Origin: Bacteroidales bacterium
GTDB lineage: Bacteria; Bacteroidota; Bacteroidia; Bacteroidales; F082
Reading direction: 5' to 3'
Assembly (NCBI GenBank): GCA_017394865.1
Contig: JAFPWT010000010.1
Location: 1 to 64,000, forward strand
Length of the DNA stretch: 64,000 bases
Shown: in pieces, positions 36,536 through 45,172 of the stretch
Position numbering within the stretch: position 1 is the stretch's first letter
Layout of the letters: the number at the start of each line of letters is the position of its first letter
Program-made: the position numbers and the translations under genes
Notes under the pieces: generated by a model
What the model saw: only the letters and a program-made list of their open reading frames with translations
Databases searched by the model: none
Told to the model about the DNA's origin: nothing

Positions 36536-37203
36536 ACTCTGGAGCAAATGACTTGATGGTTCTCGCATTTGAGAATCCTTCCCGGATATTTCTGAATGAG
36601 GCCGTAATTGTGGGTCGCCATCAGCACGGCGGTGCCGCCGTCGGCGATGCGTAACAGCAGCTTCAGGACATCGAGGGTGGTCTCGGGGTCGAGATTCCCG
36701 GTGGGTTCGTCGGCAAGGATGATGTCGGGGTTGTTGAGCATAGCGCGGGCGATGGCCACGCCTTGACGTTCACCGCCAGAGAGGTTGTAAGGCATGTTCT
36801 TTCGCTTGTCTCTCAATCCCACATTGTCGAGCACTTCGTCGATGCGTCTACTGATCTGTTCCTTGTCGTGCCATCCTGTGGCCCGAAGCACAAACTCCAA
36901 GTTAGCCTCCACATCGCGGTCGTCCAAGAGTTGGAAGTCCTGAAATACGATGCCCAGTTTCCTTCTCAAATAAGGGATCTCCTTGCGGCTGATGCCAGTG
37001 AGGTCGTAGCCCGCTACGTTGACGAAGCCTTCCTTGGCAGGGAGTTCGGCATAGAGCGTTTTCAGCAGTGACGACTTGCCGCTGCCGGTTTTTCCGATGA
37101 GGTATACAAACTCGCCTTTGCCGATGCTAAAAGAGACGTCGGTGAGGACGGTGTTGTCGCGTTGGTAGATGGTCGCGTTGACCAGTTCGATGATTTTGTC
37201 CAT
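36529..37203 (-). CDS. ftsE: Cell-division ABC ATPase FtsE
   Basis: 224-residue ABC ATP-binding subunit. Walker A is GKTGSGKSSLL, the Q-loop VFQDFQLL, the signature LSGGERQGVAIARA, Walker B IILADEPTGNLD, and the H-loop MATHNYGL. The N-terminus and the short length fit the Bacteroidota FtsE, partner of FtsX at the division site, which controls peptidoglycan hydrolysis. FtsX is not in the window. It lies seven bases after DUF4301 and is probably co-transcribed with it. A LolD/MacB-type transporter ATPase is the alternative. Confidence 0.85.
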   Translation of the reverse strand: MDKIIELVNATIYQRDNTVLTDVSFSIGKGEFVYLIGKTGSGKSSLLKTLYAELPAKEGFVNVAGYDLTGISRKEIPYLRRKLGIVFQDFQLLDDRDVEANLEFVLRATGWHDKEQISRRIDEVLDNVGLRDKRKNMPYNLSGGERQGVAIARAMLNNPDIILADEPTGNLDPETTLDVLKLLLRIADGGTAVLMATHNYGLIQKYPGRILKCENHQVICSRVE

Positions 37204-37210
37204 GGCTCGA

Positions 37211-38728
37211 TCAGTTATGCATCGGTTTCAGCAGGTCGTTGACGGTCTTCACGGGGTTGAAGGTCTCGATGGGCACCTCTACGAAAAGCGTGATCCAGTC
37301 GGCCATGGCGCCATTCCAAAGACCAGGCAGTTCCAGCGCTTTCAGCTCGCGGCCATCTTTCGACTTGGAGGAGACAAATCCGGTGTTTGGGTCGACATAA
37401 TCGGTGAGGTTGAACGCCTCGCCCTTGTAGTTCCAGCAGCCGCACACCAAGTCGACGGGATTGAAATGGGTGGAGCCTTTGAAGATGGCTTCTTGGTCTT
37501 CCTTGCCATGGTCGATCTGTGACGACTCGATGATTTGCAGTGACACTTCGTCGTCCATGTTCTTCACCCAGAAGGGACCGCCGCCAGGCTCGCCTTCGTT
37601 CTTCACCATGCCGCAAATGCGCATCGGACGGTTCAGACAGTTGTATAGGAAGTCGGTCTTCTCGTAAACATCGTAACGCTCCACGAAGTCAGGGATGTCG
37701 ATCATCAGCTGGGTCTTGGCGAAGGTTATCATCTCCTTCAGCTCGTCTTCGGTGACATCACCACCATCAAGGATTTCGAGGTATTCGAAAGTCTGTTGCT
37801 GGAGCTTCAATAACAGTCCGGCCAGCACTTTTTTATAGGTAACCGTTGTGTCCACACGTGTTTCAGGCACGATGTTGTCAATGTTTTTAATGAAGACGAT
37901 CTCTTGTGCCAAGTCGTTGAGGTTTTCGATCAAAGCGCCGTGTCCACCTGGACGGAACAGTAGTTTGCCATCTTTCTCGCGGAACAATTCACCGTTGGCG
38001 TCGATAGCTACGGTGTCGGTTGAGGGCTTCTGGCAGGAATAGGTGATGTCATACTTGACGCCATATTTTTTCTCATAGCTGTCTTTCAGGGAGTCTACAG
38101 TTTTTTTGAACGGTTCTTCGTGTTCGGGTGACACGGTGAAATGCAGTCGGGCCACATCGTCATTGTCAGTGGCATACCTTGCGGCCTCTACCAGATGTTC
38201 TTCCAGGGCGAGGCGGTCGAAATGCTCGTAATGGTGGAACTTCAGAAGAGCTTTGGGCAGTTTGCCGTAGCCAAGGCCTTCTTCCAAAAGAAGGGCTTTC
38301 ACAACATCTACCTTGCGTCCGTCTTTCAGCATGGCGTCGATGCTAAGACCGTAAAGTTTCTCAACGGCTTGGCCCAGATCGCTGAAGAAGGCAAAACTGT
38401 GTATGTGGGCGAAGAAGATGTCGGTAAACTTAGTCTCCTCGCCGCTTTCAATAAAGGTGAAGAGGTCTTTAAACATCCTTGATGCCGCGCCTGAGGCAGG
38501 GACGAACTTGGTGAACTGGTAGTATTCTTTGTCCTCGTCGAAGGCTCGGTTCATGGCATCGACTTGCTCTGAACTCATTCTTAATATGCCGTCGCCGATG
38601 GTGGCTGGACGGATGAGTTTCACATAGGCGGTGCCGCGTTTCATCTGGGCTACTTGGTGTTCCACTTGTTCTTCGGTGACGTTACGCTCGGTAAGTTGGA
38701 GAAGGTCTTCTTGGGTAAGCATGCTCAT
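37211..38728 (-). CDS. DUF4301 family protein
   Basis: 505-residue cytosolic protein of a Bacteroidota-specific family with no established role. MLTQEDLLQLTERNVTEEQV opens the protein, FVPASGAASRMFKDL is a conserved core segment, and LFRPGGHGALIENLN and FLYNCLNRPMRICGMVKNEG are others. The second and third resemble sugar-nucleotide or phosphotransferase loops, but no activity can be assigned. A TAACTTTG promoter lies 19 bases upstream. ftsE follows closely. Confidence 0.82.
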   Translation of the reverse strand: MSMLTQEDLLQLTERNVTEEQVEHQVAQMKRGTAYVKLIRPATIGDGILRMSSEQVDAMNRAFDEDKEYYQFTKFVPASGAASRMFKDLFTFIESGEETKFTDIFFAHIHSFAFFSDLGQAVEKLYGLSIDAMLKDGRKVDVVKALLLEEGLGYGKLPKALLKFHHYEHFDRLALEEHLVEAARYATDNDDVARLHFTVSPEHEEPFKKTVDSLKDSYEKKYGVKYDITYSCQKPSTDTVAIDANGELFREKDGKLLFRPGGHGALIENLNDLAQEIVFIKNIDNIVPETRVDTTVTYKKVLAGLLLKLQQQTFEYLEILDGGDVTEDELKEMITFAKTQLMIDIPDFVERYDVYEKTDFLYNCLNRPMRICGMVKNEGEPGGGPFWVKNMDDEVSLQIIESSQIDHGKEDQEAIFKGSTHFNPVDLVCGCWNYKGEAFNLTDYVDPNTGFVSSKSKDGRELKALELPGLWNGAMADWITLFVEVPIETFNPVKTVNDLLKPMHN

Positions 38729-38747
38729 AATTTGAAATTGTTTGCCG

Positions 38748-38755
38748 CAAAGTTA
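38748..38755 (-). promoter_or_regulatory. -7 element for DUF4301 (TAACTTTG)
   Basis: Minus-strand TAACTTTG 19 bases before the DUF4301 start, likely also serving ftsE. Confidence 0.6.
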
Positions 38756-38801
38756 ATCATTTTTTGTTTCTTTGCAAAAGATAACAGTTAATCTTGATGA
38801 T

Positions 38802-39497
38802 ATGAGCAGATCTTGGATGGTCTTGGCTTTGTTGCTGATTCTTGTAGCGGGTTGCAAGCCGGAGGAGCCGAACAACGGTGGAGAGAGTAATGACCTTAAT
38901 GGTCACGAGTATGTTGATCTTGGCCTTCCGAGTGGTACGTTGTGGGCTACCTGTAATTTAGGTGCTGACAAGCCGGAAGACTGTGGCGATTACTTTGCCT
39001 GGGGTGATACCGTATCTAAGGCAATGTATGATTGGAAAAGCTACAGGTTTGCCAATTATGTCGATGGATGTTATGTGCTGAACAAATACTGCACTGATTC
39101 CTATTGGGGATTCAACGGATTTGTGGACAGCTTGACCGTCTTGGAGTTTGTTGACGACGCAGCCTTGGCCCAGTGGGGTGCTGGCTGGCGCATGCCCACC
39201 AAGGAGGATTATAGCGAACTGTTTGAAAACACGACTTACGAATGGACAAGCCAAAACGGTGTGGAAGGGCGGTTGTTGACCGGTCCAAACGGCAACAGCA
39301 TCTTCTTGCCTGCTACGGGATTTCGCTTGGAGGGTGATCTATTATGCACCGGCCTCGGCCTTTATTGGTCGAGTACGCTCCAGACGGGCAGCCAGATGAG
39401 TGCCTGGAGCTTCCATTTCGATTATGAGGACTGCCACGTGTGTGGCACTTACGAACGCAGTCGCGGACAATGTGTTCGAGCGGTGCGATCGTTATAA
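38802..39497 (+). CDS. FISUMP-type lipoprotein, copy 1
   Basis: 231-residue lipoprotein (signal VLALLLILVAGC, lipobox VAGC). It carries a module like the Fibrobacter succinogenes major paralogous domain: YVDLGLPSGTLWATCN, DYFAWGDT, GAGWRMPTKEDYSELF, FLPATGFR, YWSSTLQ and a final CVRAVRS. Such proteins are numerous on Bacteroidota and Fibrobacter surfaces and have no proven function. The start at 38802 is fixed by the signal peptide. A paralogue with the same opening lies at 42255-43037. Confidence 0.85.
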   Translation: MSRSWMVLALLLILVAGCKPEEPNNGGESNDLNGHEYVDLGLPSGTLWATCNLGADKPEDCGDYFAWGDTVSKAMYDWKSYRFANYVDGCYVLNKYCTDSYWGFNGFVDSLTVLEFVDDAALAQWGAGWRMPTKEDYSELFENTTYEWTSQNGVEGRLLTGPNGNSIFLPATGFRLEGDLLCTGLGLYWSSTLQTGSQMSAWSFHFDYEDCHVCGTYERSRGQCVRAVRSL

Positions 39498-39539
39498 CAA
39501 AGCCATTGGGGTTTTTGAATGGGGAATTGAATTATTTCT

Positions 39540-39547
39540 TACTTTTG
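39540..39547 (+). promoter_or_regulatory. -33/-7 promoter for the TIR-membrane gene
   Basis: TACTTTTG with a TTTG at 39514-39517, 22 bases upstream, close to the Bacteroidetes -33/-7 layout. It lies 19 bases before the ATG at 39567. Confidence 0.6.
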
Positions 39548-39566
39548 TTGCCAGAAATCGGACAAT

Positions 39567-40784
39567 ATGAAATACGATATATTCATTAGTTACAGGAGAA
39601 AGGAAAGCTCGGGTCGGTCAAATGTGCCGATGGCGCGGACGTTCAAGTTGGAATTTGAACGCCGTGGGTATAAGGTGTTTTTCGATTATAGCGAATGCAC
39701 TGACAACTATTTCTCCGAAACCATTTTGCCCGCCATTCGGACATGCGATTATTTTGTCCTCATCTTGACAGAAGATAGCATGTCGCGTTGTTTCAATGAA
39801 GGCGATTGGGTGAGAAGGGAAATTGAGGAAGCTTTGGCAAACAATAGGAAGATTATACCGATTACGCCAGACAAGGAATGTAGTGCTTGGCCTGATCTTC
39901 CCGATTCATTGAAAAAGTTGGATGGTTTGCAGATTACAACCATTTATACCGACCACATGTTTGAGGATTGTGTTGGCTTTCTGATAAAGAATAGATTCAG
40001 TCCAAGTTCTAATGAAAAGCTTGGATTGAAGCCTCAAAGCGTGTCAAAAACAAAAAACGAAAAGACTTTGCCTGTTTTGAGAGTTTTGACAACGATAGGT
40101 ATTTGTCTGTTTGTGATAGGGTTTTTTATTCTAGGATTCTCGGAATTAGTAGGTGTTACGGGTAGTATTAGGGGATTATGGATTGGGATTGTTTCGGGAA
40201 TCATCGGGGAGGTGGGCCTGATTTGGTTTAATCAAATCAAGGTGAGAGGAATGTCGTGGTGGATAGTTGCAGTTTTCTTGTTGGCGATGATAGGGTGTTT
40301 TTGGTTAAGTGGGTATCGTCCAATCTTCATGCCGATTGCGGTAGCTGTGCCTTTAATTGCTGTTTATTTAAAAATATGGAAGTTGCAATATTCAAGTCAA
40401 ACGAATCGTGTCAGATTGTTTTTGCAGCCTTTTATTACCTTTATTGTATTGCTGTTGTTTGTAGCGGGTTTGCCAGTGGTATATAATGGCATCGATGTCC
40501 ATTGTCTTCGTTGTTATGGATGGTATTTTATTATGATTGCCGGCGCCATGGCTGAGATTGGATTGTTTTTTTATAAACCACGCTTTTTTAAGTTTTTACC
40601 TTGGATAGTTGGTCTGGTGTTGGTCGCTATGGCAGTTTGCTATATGTGCGTTGATTATTCTACCTATCCTAAAAGAGATATTCTTATTTTGACAGCATCG
40701 GCAATTCCCGTATTGACCATGATGGCATTGTTACTAATAAATGTATGGAAGCCTACGCCAAGAGTTGATAGTGTTACCTCATAA
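39567..40784 (+). CDS. TIR domain protein with eight membrane segments
   Basis: 405 residues. Residues 1-135 form a TIR domain: YDIFISYRRKES at the start, FFDYSEC for the BB-loop region, DYFVLILTEDSM, and the Glu of WVRREIEEAL in the position of the NADase catalytic residue. After a polar linker, residues about 170-395 hold eight hydrophobic segments. It is expected in the cytoplasmic membrane with TIR inside. Bacterial TIR proteins often degrade NAD or make signal nucleotides in phage defence; that role is inferred. Base composition is more AT-rich than flanking core genes. It converges on the DUF4143 ATPase. Confidence 0.85.
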   Translation: MKYDIFISYRRKESSGRSNVPMARTFKLEFERRGYKVFFDYSECTDNYFSETILPAIRTCDYFVLILTEDSMSRCFNEGDWVRREIEEALANNRKIIPITPDKECSAWPDLPDSLKKLDGLQITTIYTDHMFEDCVGFLIKNRFSPSSNEKLGLKPQSVSKTKNEKTLPVLRVLTTIGICLFVIGFFILGFSELVGVTGSIRGLWIGIVSGIIGEVGLIWFNQIKVRGMSWWIVAVFLLAMIGCFWLSGYRPIFMPIAVAVPLIAVYLKIWKLQYSSQTNRVRLFLQPFITFIVLLLFVAGLPVVYNGIDVHCLRCYGWYFIMIAGAMAEIGLFFYKPRFFKFLPWIVGLVLVAMAVCYMCVDYSTYPKRDILILTASAIPVLTMMALLLINVWKPTPRVDSVTS

Positions 40785-40824
40785 GATTCGTTATGAATCA
40801 CGACATATCAGGAACAAGCCTGGC

Positions 40825-42027
40825 TTAATAAAGCAGTCCGAACATCCAAAGCGGTATTTTGTTTCCATAGCCCACCTCGGTTTCATCGATGGCCAGATAA
40901 CTGTTGGGGATGTCTTTGACTTGGTCAAAACTTTTCTTGCGGCCGCCGACTTCAAACAAGTACTTTCCATCCGCAAGGAAATCTCCTTTCGGCGGATAGG
41001 TCACTTGATGCAATTGGCTCAATTGGTTCAGGAAGAATAACTCCCGTATCGTGCCGATGTTGGGCTGCATGGAGAAAGCATTCATGAGGTTGGTGTTGTT
41101 GAGGTAAATCTTCTCGGGTCGCGACAGGTCGGAGAGTTTTCTTGGCGTGTCGGTGAGTAACGACAGTAGCCCTGCTTTTTCCAGGGCATATAACATCTTC
41201 AGTCCTTGGTTGCGGTCGGTATCCAACTCCCGGTAAAGTTCTGACATATTGGGCTTTTGCGGCACTTGCTCGGCCAAAATCATGAACATCTTTTTGGCCT
41301 TCTTGATGGTGGATTGTTCTACCTTTTCAATCACTGCATAATCGTTTTCCAAAATGTGGTTGACCACGTTCTGCAAACGGCTAGCATAGCCTTCGTAAAC
41401 ATCTTTGTAGAAAGGATAATAGCCTGTTTTCAGGTATTGGACGAATGTGGGAAGCACCTTGAAGCCGTCACTGATGATTCCCATGGCGATACTTCTGTGT
41501 TTTTTCAGCAAGTCCTTCAGTTCGATGACGGGGATGTCTTTGATGCCTTCAAATTTCAGATACTCGCGGAACGAAAGTCCCGTCAGGGTGTATTCCATCA
41601 GCCTTCTTGAGAGGTCGCCTTTGCCTTTTTCCATTTTGAGCATTGACGAGCCTGTGTAGGCAACGTAAAGACCAGGGTAGTTGTCATTGAGGTTCTTCAA
41701 AACAGTTTGCCACGAGTCCAAATAATGAATCTCGTCGAGGAAAAGATACCGTCCGCCGTAGGCGTAGTAGTCCTCAACCACATCCGCAAAAGCGTGTGTC
41801 GCAAACCAAAGGTCGTCCAACGAAGCATATAGCACTTCCGAGGTGTCGGGGAAGGCTTCTTTGATGTGCTGGAGCATCAGCGTGGATTTGCCTGTTCCTT
41901 TTGGCCCTTTGATGCCAATAAGGTTGTCCCTCCAATCGATGTCCTGATAAAGGTATCTTTTGAAGGTGGTGGAGATGGACGATAGTCTCCTATCCAATGT
42001 CCGCTGCAAATAATCCGGTGCACTCAT
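40825..42027 (-). CDS. AAA ATPase with DUF4143 domain
   Basis: 400 residues. The N-terminal P-loop is GIKGPKGTGKSTLMLQ, Walker B is YLFLDEIHYLDSWQ, and the sensor-type GSSMLKMEKGKGDLSRR and YTLTGLSFREYLKFE follow. The C-terminal DUF4143 part includes YLNNTNLMNAF, FFLNQLSQ and GDFLADGKYLFEVGGRKKSF, resembling a nuclease-fold end. Such ATPases are abundant and laterally spread in Bacteroidota and have no settled function. Transcription runs from a promoter overlaid by a three-copy 33-bp-period repeat. Confidence 0.9.
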   Translation of the reverse strand: MSAPDYLQRTLDRRLSSISTTFKRYLYQDIDWRDNLIGIKGPKGTGKSTLMLQHIKEAFPDTSEVLYASLDDLWFATHAFADVVEDYYAYGGRYLFLDEIHYLDSWQTVLKNLNDNYPGLYVAYTGSSMLKMEKGKGDLSRRLMEYTLTGLSFREYLKFEGIKDIPVIELKDLLKKHRSIAMGIISDGFKVLPTFVQYLKTGYYPFYKDVYEGYASRLQNVVNHILENDYAVIEKVEQSTIKKAKKMFMILAEQVPQKPNMSELYRELDTDRNQGLKMLYALEKAGLLSLLTDTPRKLSDLSRPEKIYLNNTNLMNAFSMQPNIGTIRELFFLNQLSQLHQVTYPPKGDFLADGKYLFEVGGRKKSFDQVKDIPNSYLAIDETEVGYGNKIPLWMFGLLY

Positions 42028-42057
42028 GGCGATTATGTTTTTGTGTTATTTCGGCTG

Positions 42058-42065
42058 CAAAGATA
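42058..42065 (-). promoter_or_regulatory. -7 element for the DUF4143 ATPase (TATCTTTG)
   Basis: Minus-strand TATCTTTG 30 bases before the ATPase start. The first repeat core (42079-42088) lies over the expected -33 region. Confidence 0.65.
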
Positions 42066-42078
42066 AGAATAATATTTT

Positions 42079-42154
42079 AAAATACTAACTTTTTGCAAAA
42101 AATAATGTTTGAAAACACTAAAATATGATAAAAAATAATGTTTAGAAATACTAA
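42079..42154. repeat. Three direct repeats with 33-bp period
   Basis: The core (A/G)AAA(T/C)ACTAA begins at 42079, 42112 and 42145, exactly 33 bases apart. The second and third copies extend over 25 bases (42097-42121 and 42130-42154, beginning AAAAAATAATGTTT). It lies in the 227-base gap between the ATPase and the second FISUMP gene. It probably binds a regulator on one DNA face. Confidence 0.72.
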
Positions 42155-42215
42155 GTTTTGAATTTTGATAAGGAAAGTTGGTGATTTTTATGGTTTTAAT
42201 TGGCACAGTTTGGAT

Positions 42216-42223
42216 TATTTTTG
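42216..42223 (+). promoter_or_regulatory. -7 element for FISUMP copy 2 (TATTTTTG)
   Basis: Plus-strand TATTTTTG 31 bases before the ATG at 42255. It is separated from the ATPase repeat array by about 60 bases. Confidence 0.55.
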
Positions 42224-42254
42224 TTTCTTTGCAAAGTCTAAAACCAACAAAAAG

Positions 42255-43037
42255 ATGAACAAATTCACAAAGGCCATAGCAGCCATAATGCTAATGATGA
42301 TTTTTACGGTAAGTTGCAATAAGCCAGATGAACCCAACAATGGCGGCAACAACAATGGTCAAAATGATACTATCGTGGACAACAGCGGCAGTCTCAACGG
42401 TCACGATTACGTTGACCTTGGCCTCCCGAGTGGAACCTTATGGGCGACTTGCAACGTGGGAGCCGATACGCCGGAAGGCTATGGCAATTACTTTGCATGG
42501 GGCGAGACGGAACCTAAGGCGATATATGATTGGAGTACTTATAGATACTGCAATGGGGATTATGACCAGTTGACAAAATACAGTGTGCTTTTCCATGCAT
42601 ACGGTGACGTCTATGAGAATTATGGTTATAATGGCTTTTTGGATAGTTTGAGAATCATGCAGCCTTCTGACGATGCGGCTACTGTCAATTGGGGTGAGGG
42701 ATGGCGCACGCCTACAGAGGGAGAAAGTTGTGAATTGTTCCATCAGTGTAGTCATACATGGGAGACTCACGATGGGGTGAATGGATTGCTCATTACAGGA
42801 ACTAATGGTAACAGTATTTTCCTGCCTGCGGGAGGGGTTCAAGGAGTATTGTCAGGAAACGTTGGAATTGACGAATTCAATCAAGTTGGTCACAGTGGTC
42901 AATACTGGACGAATTCCATTGATTGGGATTATCCGTATTTTGGAAGCGAGTTCTATTTTCCCTACGGCAATGACGGCATGAGTAGATCTGAGCGCTGTAA
43001 TGGTTTGCTTGTCCGACCTGTGTGCACTGTGAAATGA
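42255..43037 (+). CDS. FISUMP-type lipoprotein, copy 2
   Basis: 260-residue lipoprotein (signal AAIMLMMIFTVSC, lipobox TVSC), then a Gly/Asn-rich linker and the same module as copy 1: YVDLGLPSGTLWATCN, NYFAWGETEPKAIYDW, WGEGWRTPTEGESCELF, NSIFLPAGG and LLVRPV. The ATG at 42255 gives the proper lipoprotein signal; an upstream in-frame start would put the promoter inside the gene. The two copies are clear paralogues that bracket the TIR-membrane protein and the DUF4143 ATPase. A strong hairpin terminator follows. Confidence 0.85.
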   Translation: MNKFTKAIAAIMLMMIFTVSCNKPDEPNNGGNNNGQNDTIVDNSGSLNGHDYVDLGLPSGTLWATCNVGADTPEGYGNYFAWGETEPKAIYDWSTYRYCNGDYDQLTKYSVLFHAYGDVYENYGYNGFLDSLRIMQPSDDAATVNWGEGWRTPTEGESCELFHQCSHTWETHDGVNGLLITGTNGNSIFLPAGGVQGVLSGNVGIDEFNQVGHSGQYWTNSIDWDYPYFGSEFYFPYGNDGMSRSERCNGLLVRPVCTVK

Positions 43038-43054
43038 TTGCTGAAGAATATGAC

Positions 43055-43096
43055 AAAAGCCGCAGCCAAGCAAATTCCTGCCTAACTGCGGCTTTT
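43055..43096. terminator. Bidirectional terminator between FISUMP copy 2 and htpG
   Basis: AAAAGCCGCAG at 43055-43065 pairs perfectly with CTGCGGCTTTT at 43086-43096 around a 20-base loop. A-run and T-run flanks allow use in both directions between convergent genes. Confidence 0.8.
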
Positions 43097-43114
43097 ATTA
43101 TGTCAATCTCTCAA

Positions 43115-45034
43115 TTATAGTTTCTCAAGATTGCGTTTAACAAACTCGCTCAAATCCTTGCCCTTCAGCAGGTTCTTCGAGAGTAAAGCGAGGTCGTAGA
43201 TTTGCCTTATTGTTGCTTCCTGTGCGGCTTCATCCTTGTCCAACAGGCCCGTGATGACAGGACTATTCGTGTTGAGCATCAAGGTGTAGCTGTCGGGCAT
43301 GGAGCCATAGAACGACATGGGACCGCCGCCCATGGCTTCCATCTCCTTCATACGACGCATCCACTCGTTTTGAGTGACCTCCACGGGGGCTGCTTCAGCG
43401 CCTTCGTTGCTGAACTCCACGTTGAACTTCACCTTGTCGATGACCTTCTCGAAGGCGGTCTTCACGGTTTCCTTTTGCTTGTCATCGAGACCCGAGGCGG
43501 CTTCCTTGTCGTCCTTCACGATGAGCTTGTCGACGGGGTTGGAGTCCACACGGGCGAACATCGTACGGTTGTCGTCGCCTTTCTCGCTTTCCTTTTGCTC
43601 GTAGGTGCTGATGAAGTGGGCATCCAGGATGCCGTCCATCATCAAGACGTTGTAACCCTTCGCCTTGGCGTTTTCGATGTTGGTGTACTGGTCCTCTTTG
43701 TCAGTGGCATAGAGGTAGACGAGGAACTTGTCCTTGTTGGTCTGCTGCTCTTTGATGAGGTTCTTGTACTCTTCGATGGTGTAGTACTTGTCGTCCACAT
43801 CCTTGAAAAGGAAGAACTTCTCGGCACGTTCGTAGAATTTCGGGTCGCTCATCATGCCGTATTCGATGAACACGCGGATGTCGTCCCAGTTCTTTTGGTA
43901 GGCCTCGCGGTCTTTCTTGAAGAGCTCTTCCAGTTTCTCGGCCACCTTCTTGGTGATGTAGGTCGAGATTTTCTTCACGTTCTGGTCGCTTTGCAGGAAC
44001 GAACGGCTGACGTTCAGCGGGATGTCGGGCGAGTCGATGACACCATGCAGCAGTGAAAGGAACTCGGGCAGGATGCCTTCCACCGAGTCGGTGACGAAGA
44101 CCTCGTTGCAATAGAGCTGGATCTTGTTGCGCTGGAACTCGTAGCGGTTCTTCACCTTCGGGAAATAGAGGATGCCCGTGAGGTTGAAGGGGTAGTCCAC
44201 GTTGAGGTGGATGTGGAACAGCGGCTCGCCGAAGTTCATCGGATAGAGCACATGGTAGAAGTCGTTGTACTCCTCGTCCTTGATGTCGGTCGGGGCTTTC
44301 TTCCACAAAGGAGCGACGTCGTTGATGATCCAAGGCTTCTCCACTTCCTTGGTCTTGGGCTTGCCATCCTTGTCGGTCTCGCCCTCGATTTCCTCCTGCT
44401 CTTTGCGTGTGCCGAACTGAATCGGGATGGGCAGGAACTTGCAGTATTTGTTGAGCAGTTCGCGGATGCGGCCTTCTTCGAGGAACTCGGCGGAGTCGTT
44501 ACTAATGTAAAGGATGACATCGGTGCCGCGGTCGCCCTTCGGGATCTCGTTCATGGTGTACTCTGGGCTGCCGTCGCATTCCCAGATGACGCCGTTCGCG
44601 CCTTCTTCCTTGCAGGACTTCGAAATTAGCGAGACCTTGGATGACACCATAAAGGCGGAATAGAAGCCCAGTCCGAAGTGGCCGATGATGTTGGCGGCTT
44701 CGGCCTCGCTTTGTGTCTTGAACTTGGCGATGAACTCCTCCGCGCCCGAGAAAGCGATTTGGTTGATGTATTTGTCAACTTCTTCGGCGTTCATGCCGAT
44801 ACCGCGGTCGCGCACAGTGAGGGTCTTTTTCTTCTTGTCAACTTCCACCTTGATGGTGAGGTCTCCGAGTTCGCCTTTGAACTCGCCCGAGGCGGCCAAA
44901 GCCTTCAGCTTCTGTGTGGCATCTACAGCGTTACTGATGATTTCGCGCAGGAAAATCTCCTGATCCGAATACAAGAACTTCTTGATGACAGGGAAAATGT
45001 TTTCTGTCTTTACTCCAATGTTACCTGTTGTCAT
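43115..45034 (-). CDS. htpG: Chaperone HtpG (Hsp90)
   Basis: 639-residue Hsp90 ATPase aiding protein folding. The start MTTGNIGVKTENIFPVIKKF is the Bacteroidota form; an open frame reaching to 45109 adds a non-family sequence and overlaps the promoter, so it is rejected. GHKL ATPase motifs are EIISNAVDA, the DRGIGMN loop and IGHFGLGFYSAFMVS. The middle domain has LNVSRSFLQSD and the C-terminal dimer domain follows. The upstream region has a sigma-54-like -24/-12 promoter rather than the usual -7 box, consistent with stress control. Confidence 0.97.
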   Translation of the reverse strand: MTTGNIGVKTENIFPVIKKFLYSDQEIFLREIISNAVDATQKLKALAASGEFKGELGDLTIKVEVDKKKKTLTVRDRGIGMNAEEVDKYINQIAFSGAEEFIAKFKTQSEAEAANIIGHFGLGFYSAFMVSSKVSLISKSCKEEGANGVIWECDGSPEYTMNEIPKGDRGTDVILYISNDSAEFLEEGRIRELLNKYCKFLPIPIQFGTRKEQEEIEGETDKDGKPKTKEVEKPWIINDVAPLWKKAPTDIKDEEYNDFYHVLYPMNFGEPLFHIHLNVDYPFNLTGILYFPKVKNRYEFQRNKIQLYCNEVFVTDSVEGILPEFLSLLHGVIDSPDIPLNVSRSFLQSDQNVKKISTYITKKVAEKLEELFKKDREAYQKNWDDIRVFIEYGMMSDPKFYERAEKFFLFKDVDDKYYTIEEYKNLIKEQQTNKDKFLVYLYATDKEDQYTNIENAKAKGYNVLMMDGILDAHFISTYEQKESEKGDDNRTMFARVDSNPVDKLIVKDDKEAASGLDDKQKETVKTAFEKVIDKVKFNVEFSNEGAEAAPVEVTQNEWMRRMKEMEAMGGGPMSFYGSMPDSYTLMLNTNSPVITGLLDKDEAAQEATIRQIYDLALLSKNLLKGKDLSEFVKRNLEKL

Positions 45035-45077
45035 ATTGTTATGTTTTTTTGAATTTTCAATGAATGCTCGTCGTTGG

Positions 45078-45116
45078 TCAAAATATGTGCCACTGACAAT
45101 AACTGACATTTTGACA
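45078..45116 (-). promoter_or_regulatory. Sigma-54-like promoter with TGTCA repeats upstream of htpG
   Basis: Minus strand: TGGCAC (45092-45087), five bases, then TTGA (45081-45078), close to the -24/-12 consensus TGGCAC-N5-TTGC. TGTCA occurs three times just upstream (plus-strand TGACA at 45094, 45104 and 45112). The ATG lies 43 bases downstream of the -12 element. No TAnnTTTG is seen for this gene. Confidence 0.5.
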
Positions 45117-45143
45117 AAATTTGGAAATGTGATTGTGTTTGGT

Positions 45144-45151
45144 TATCTTTG
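45144..45151 (+). promoter_or_regulatory. -33/-7 promoter for the TIR-WD40 gene
   Basis: TATCTTTG preceded by TTTG at 45120-45123 with a 20-base spacer, the best -33/-7 match in the window. ATG at 45173 is 21 bases downstream. Confidence 0.7.
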
Positions 45152-45172
45152 TCGCATAGTTTTAACTTAGAT

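Noticed and set aside
38802..43037. Two similar lipoprotein genes as terminal repeats of a mobile element
   Set aside because: Similarity is at domain level, not near-identical DNA, and no transposase or integrase lies between them.
43202..44056. Long plus-strand open frame inside htpG
   Set aside because: Its translation is a Val/Leu/His-rich mirror of htpG codons with no recognisable domain; htpG is certain on the other strand.
45035..45109. Upstream extension of htpG by 25 residues
   Set aside because: HtpG proteins of this phylum start at the GNIGV motif; the extra residues overlap the -24/-12-like promoter.
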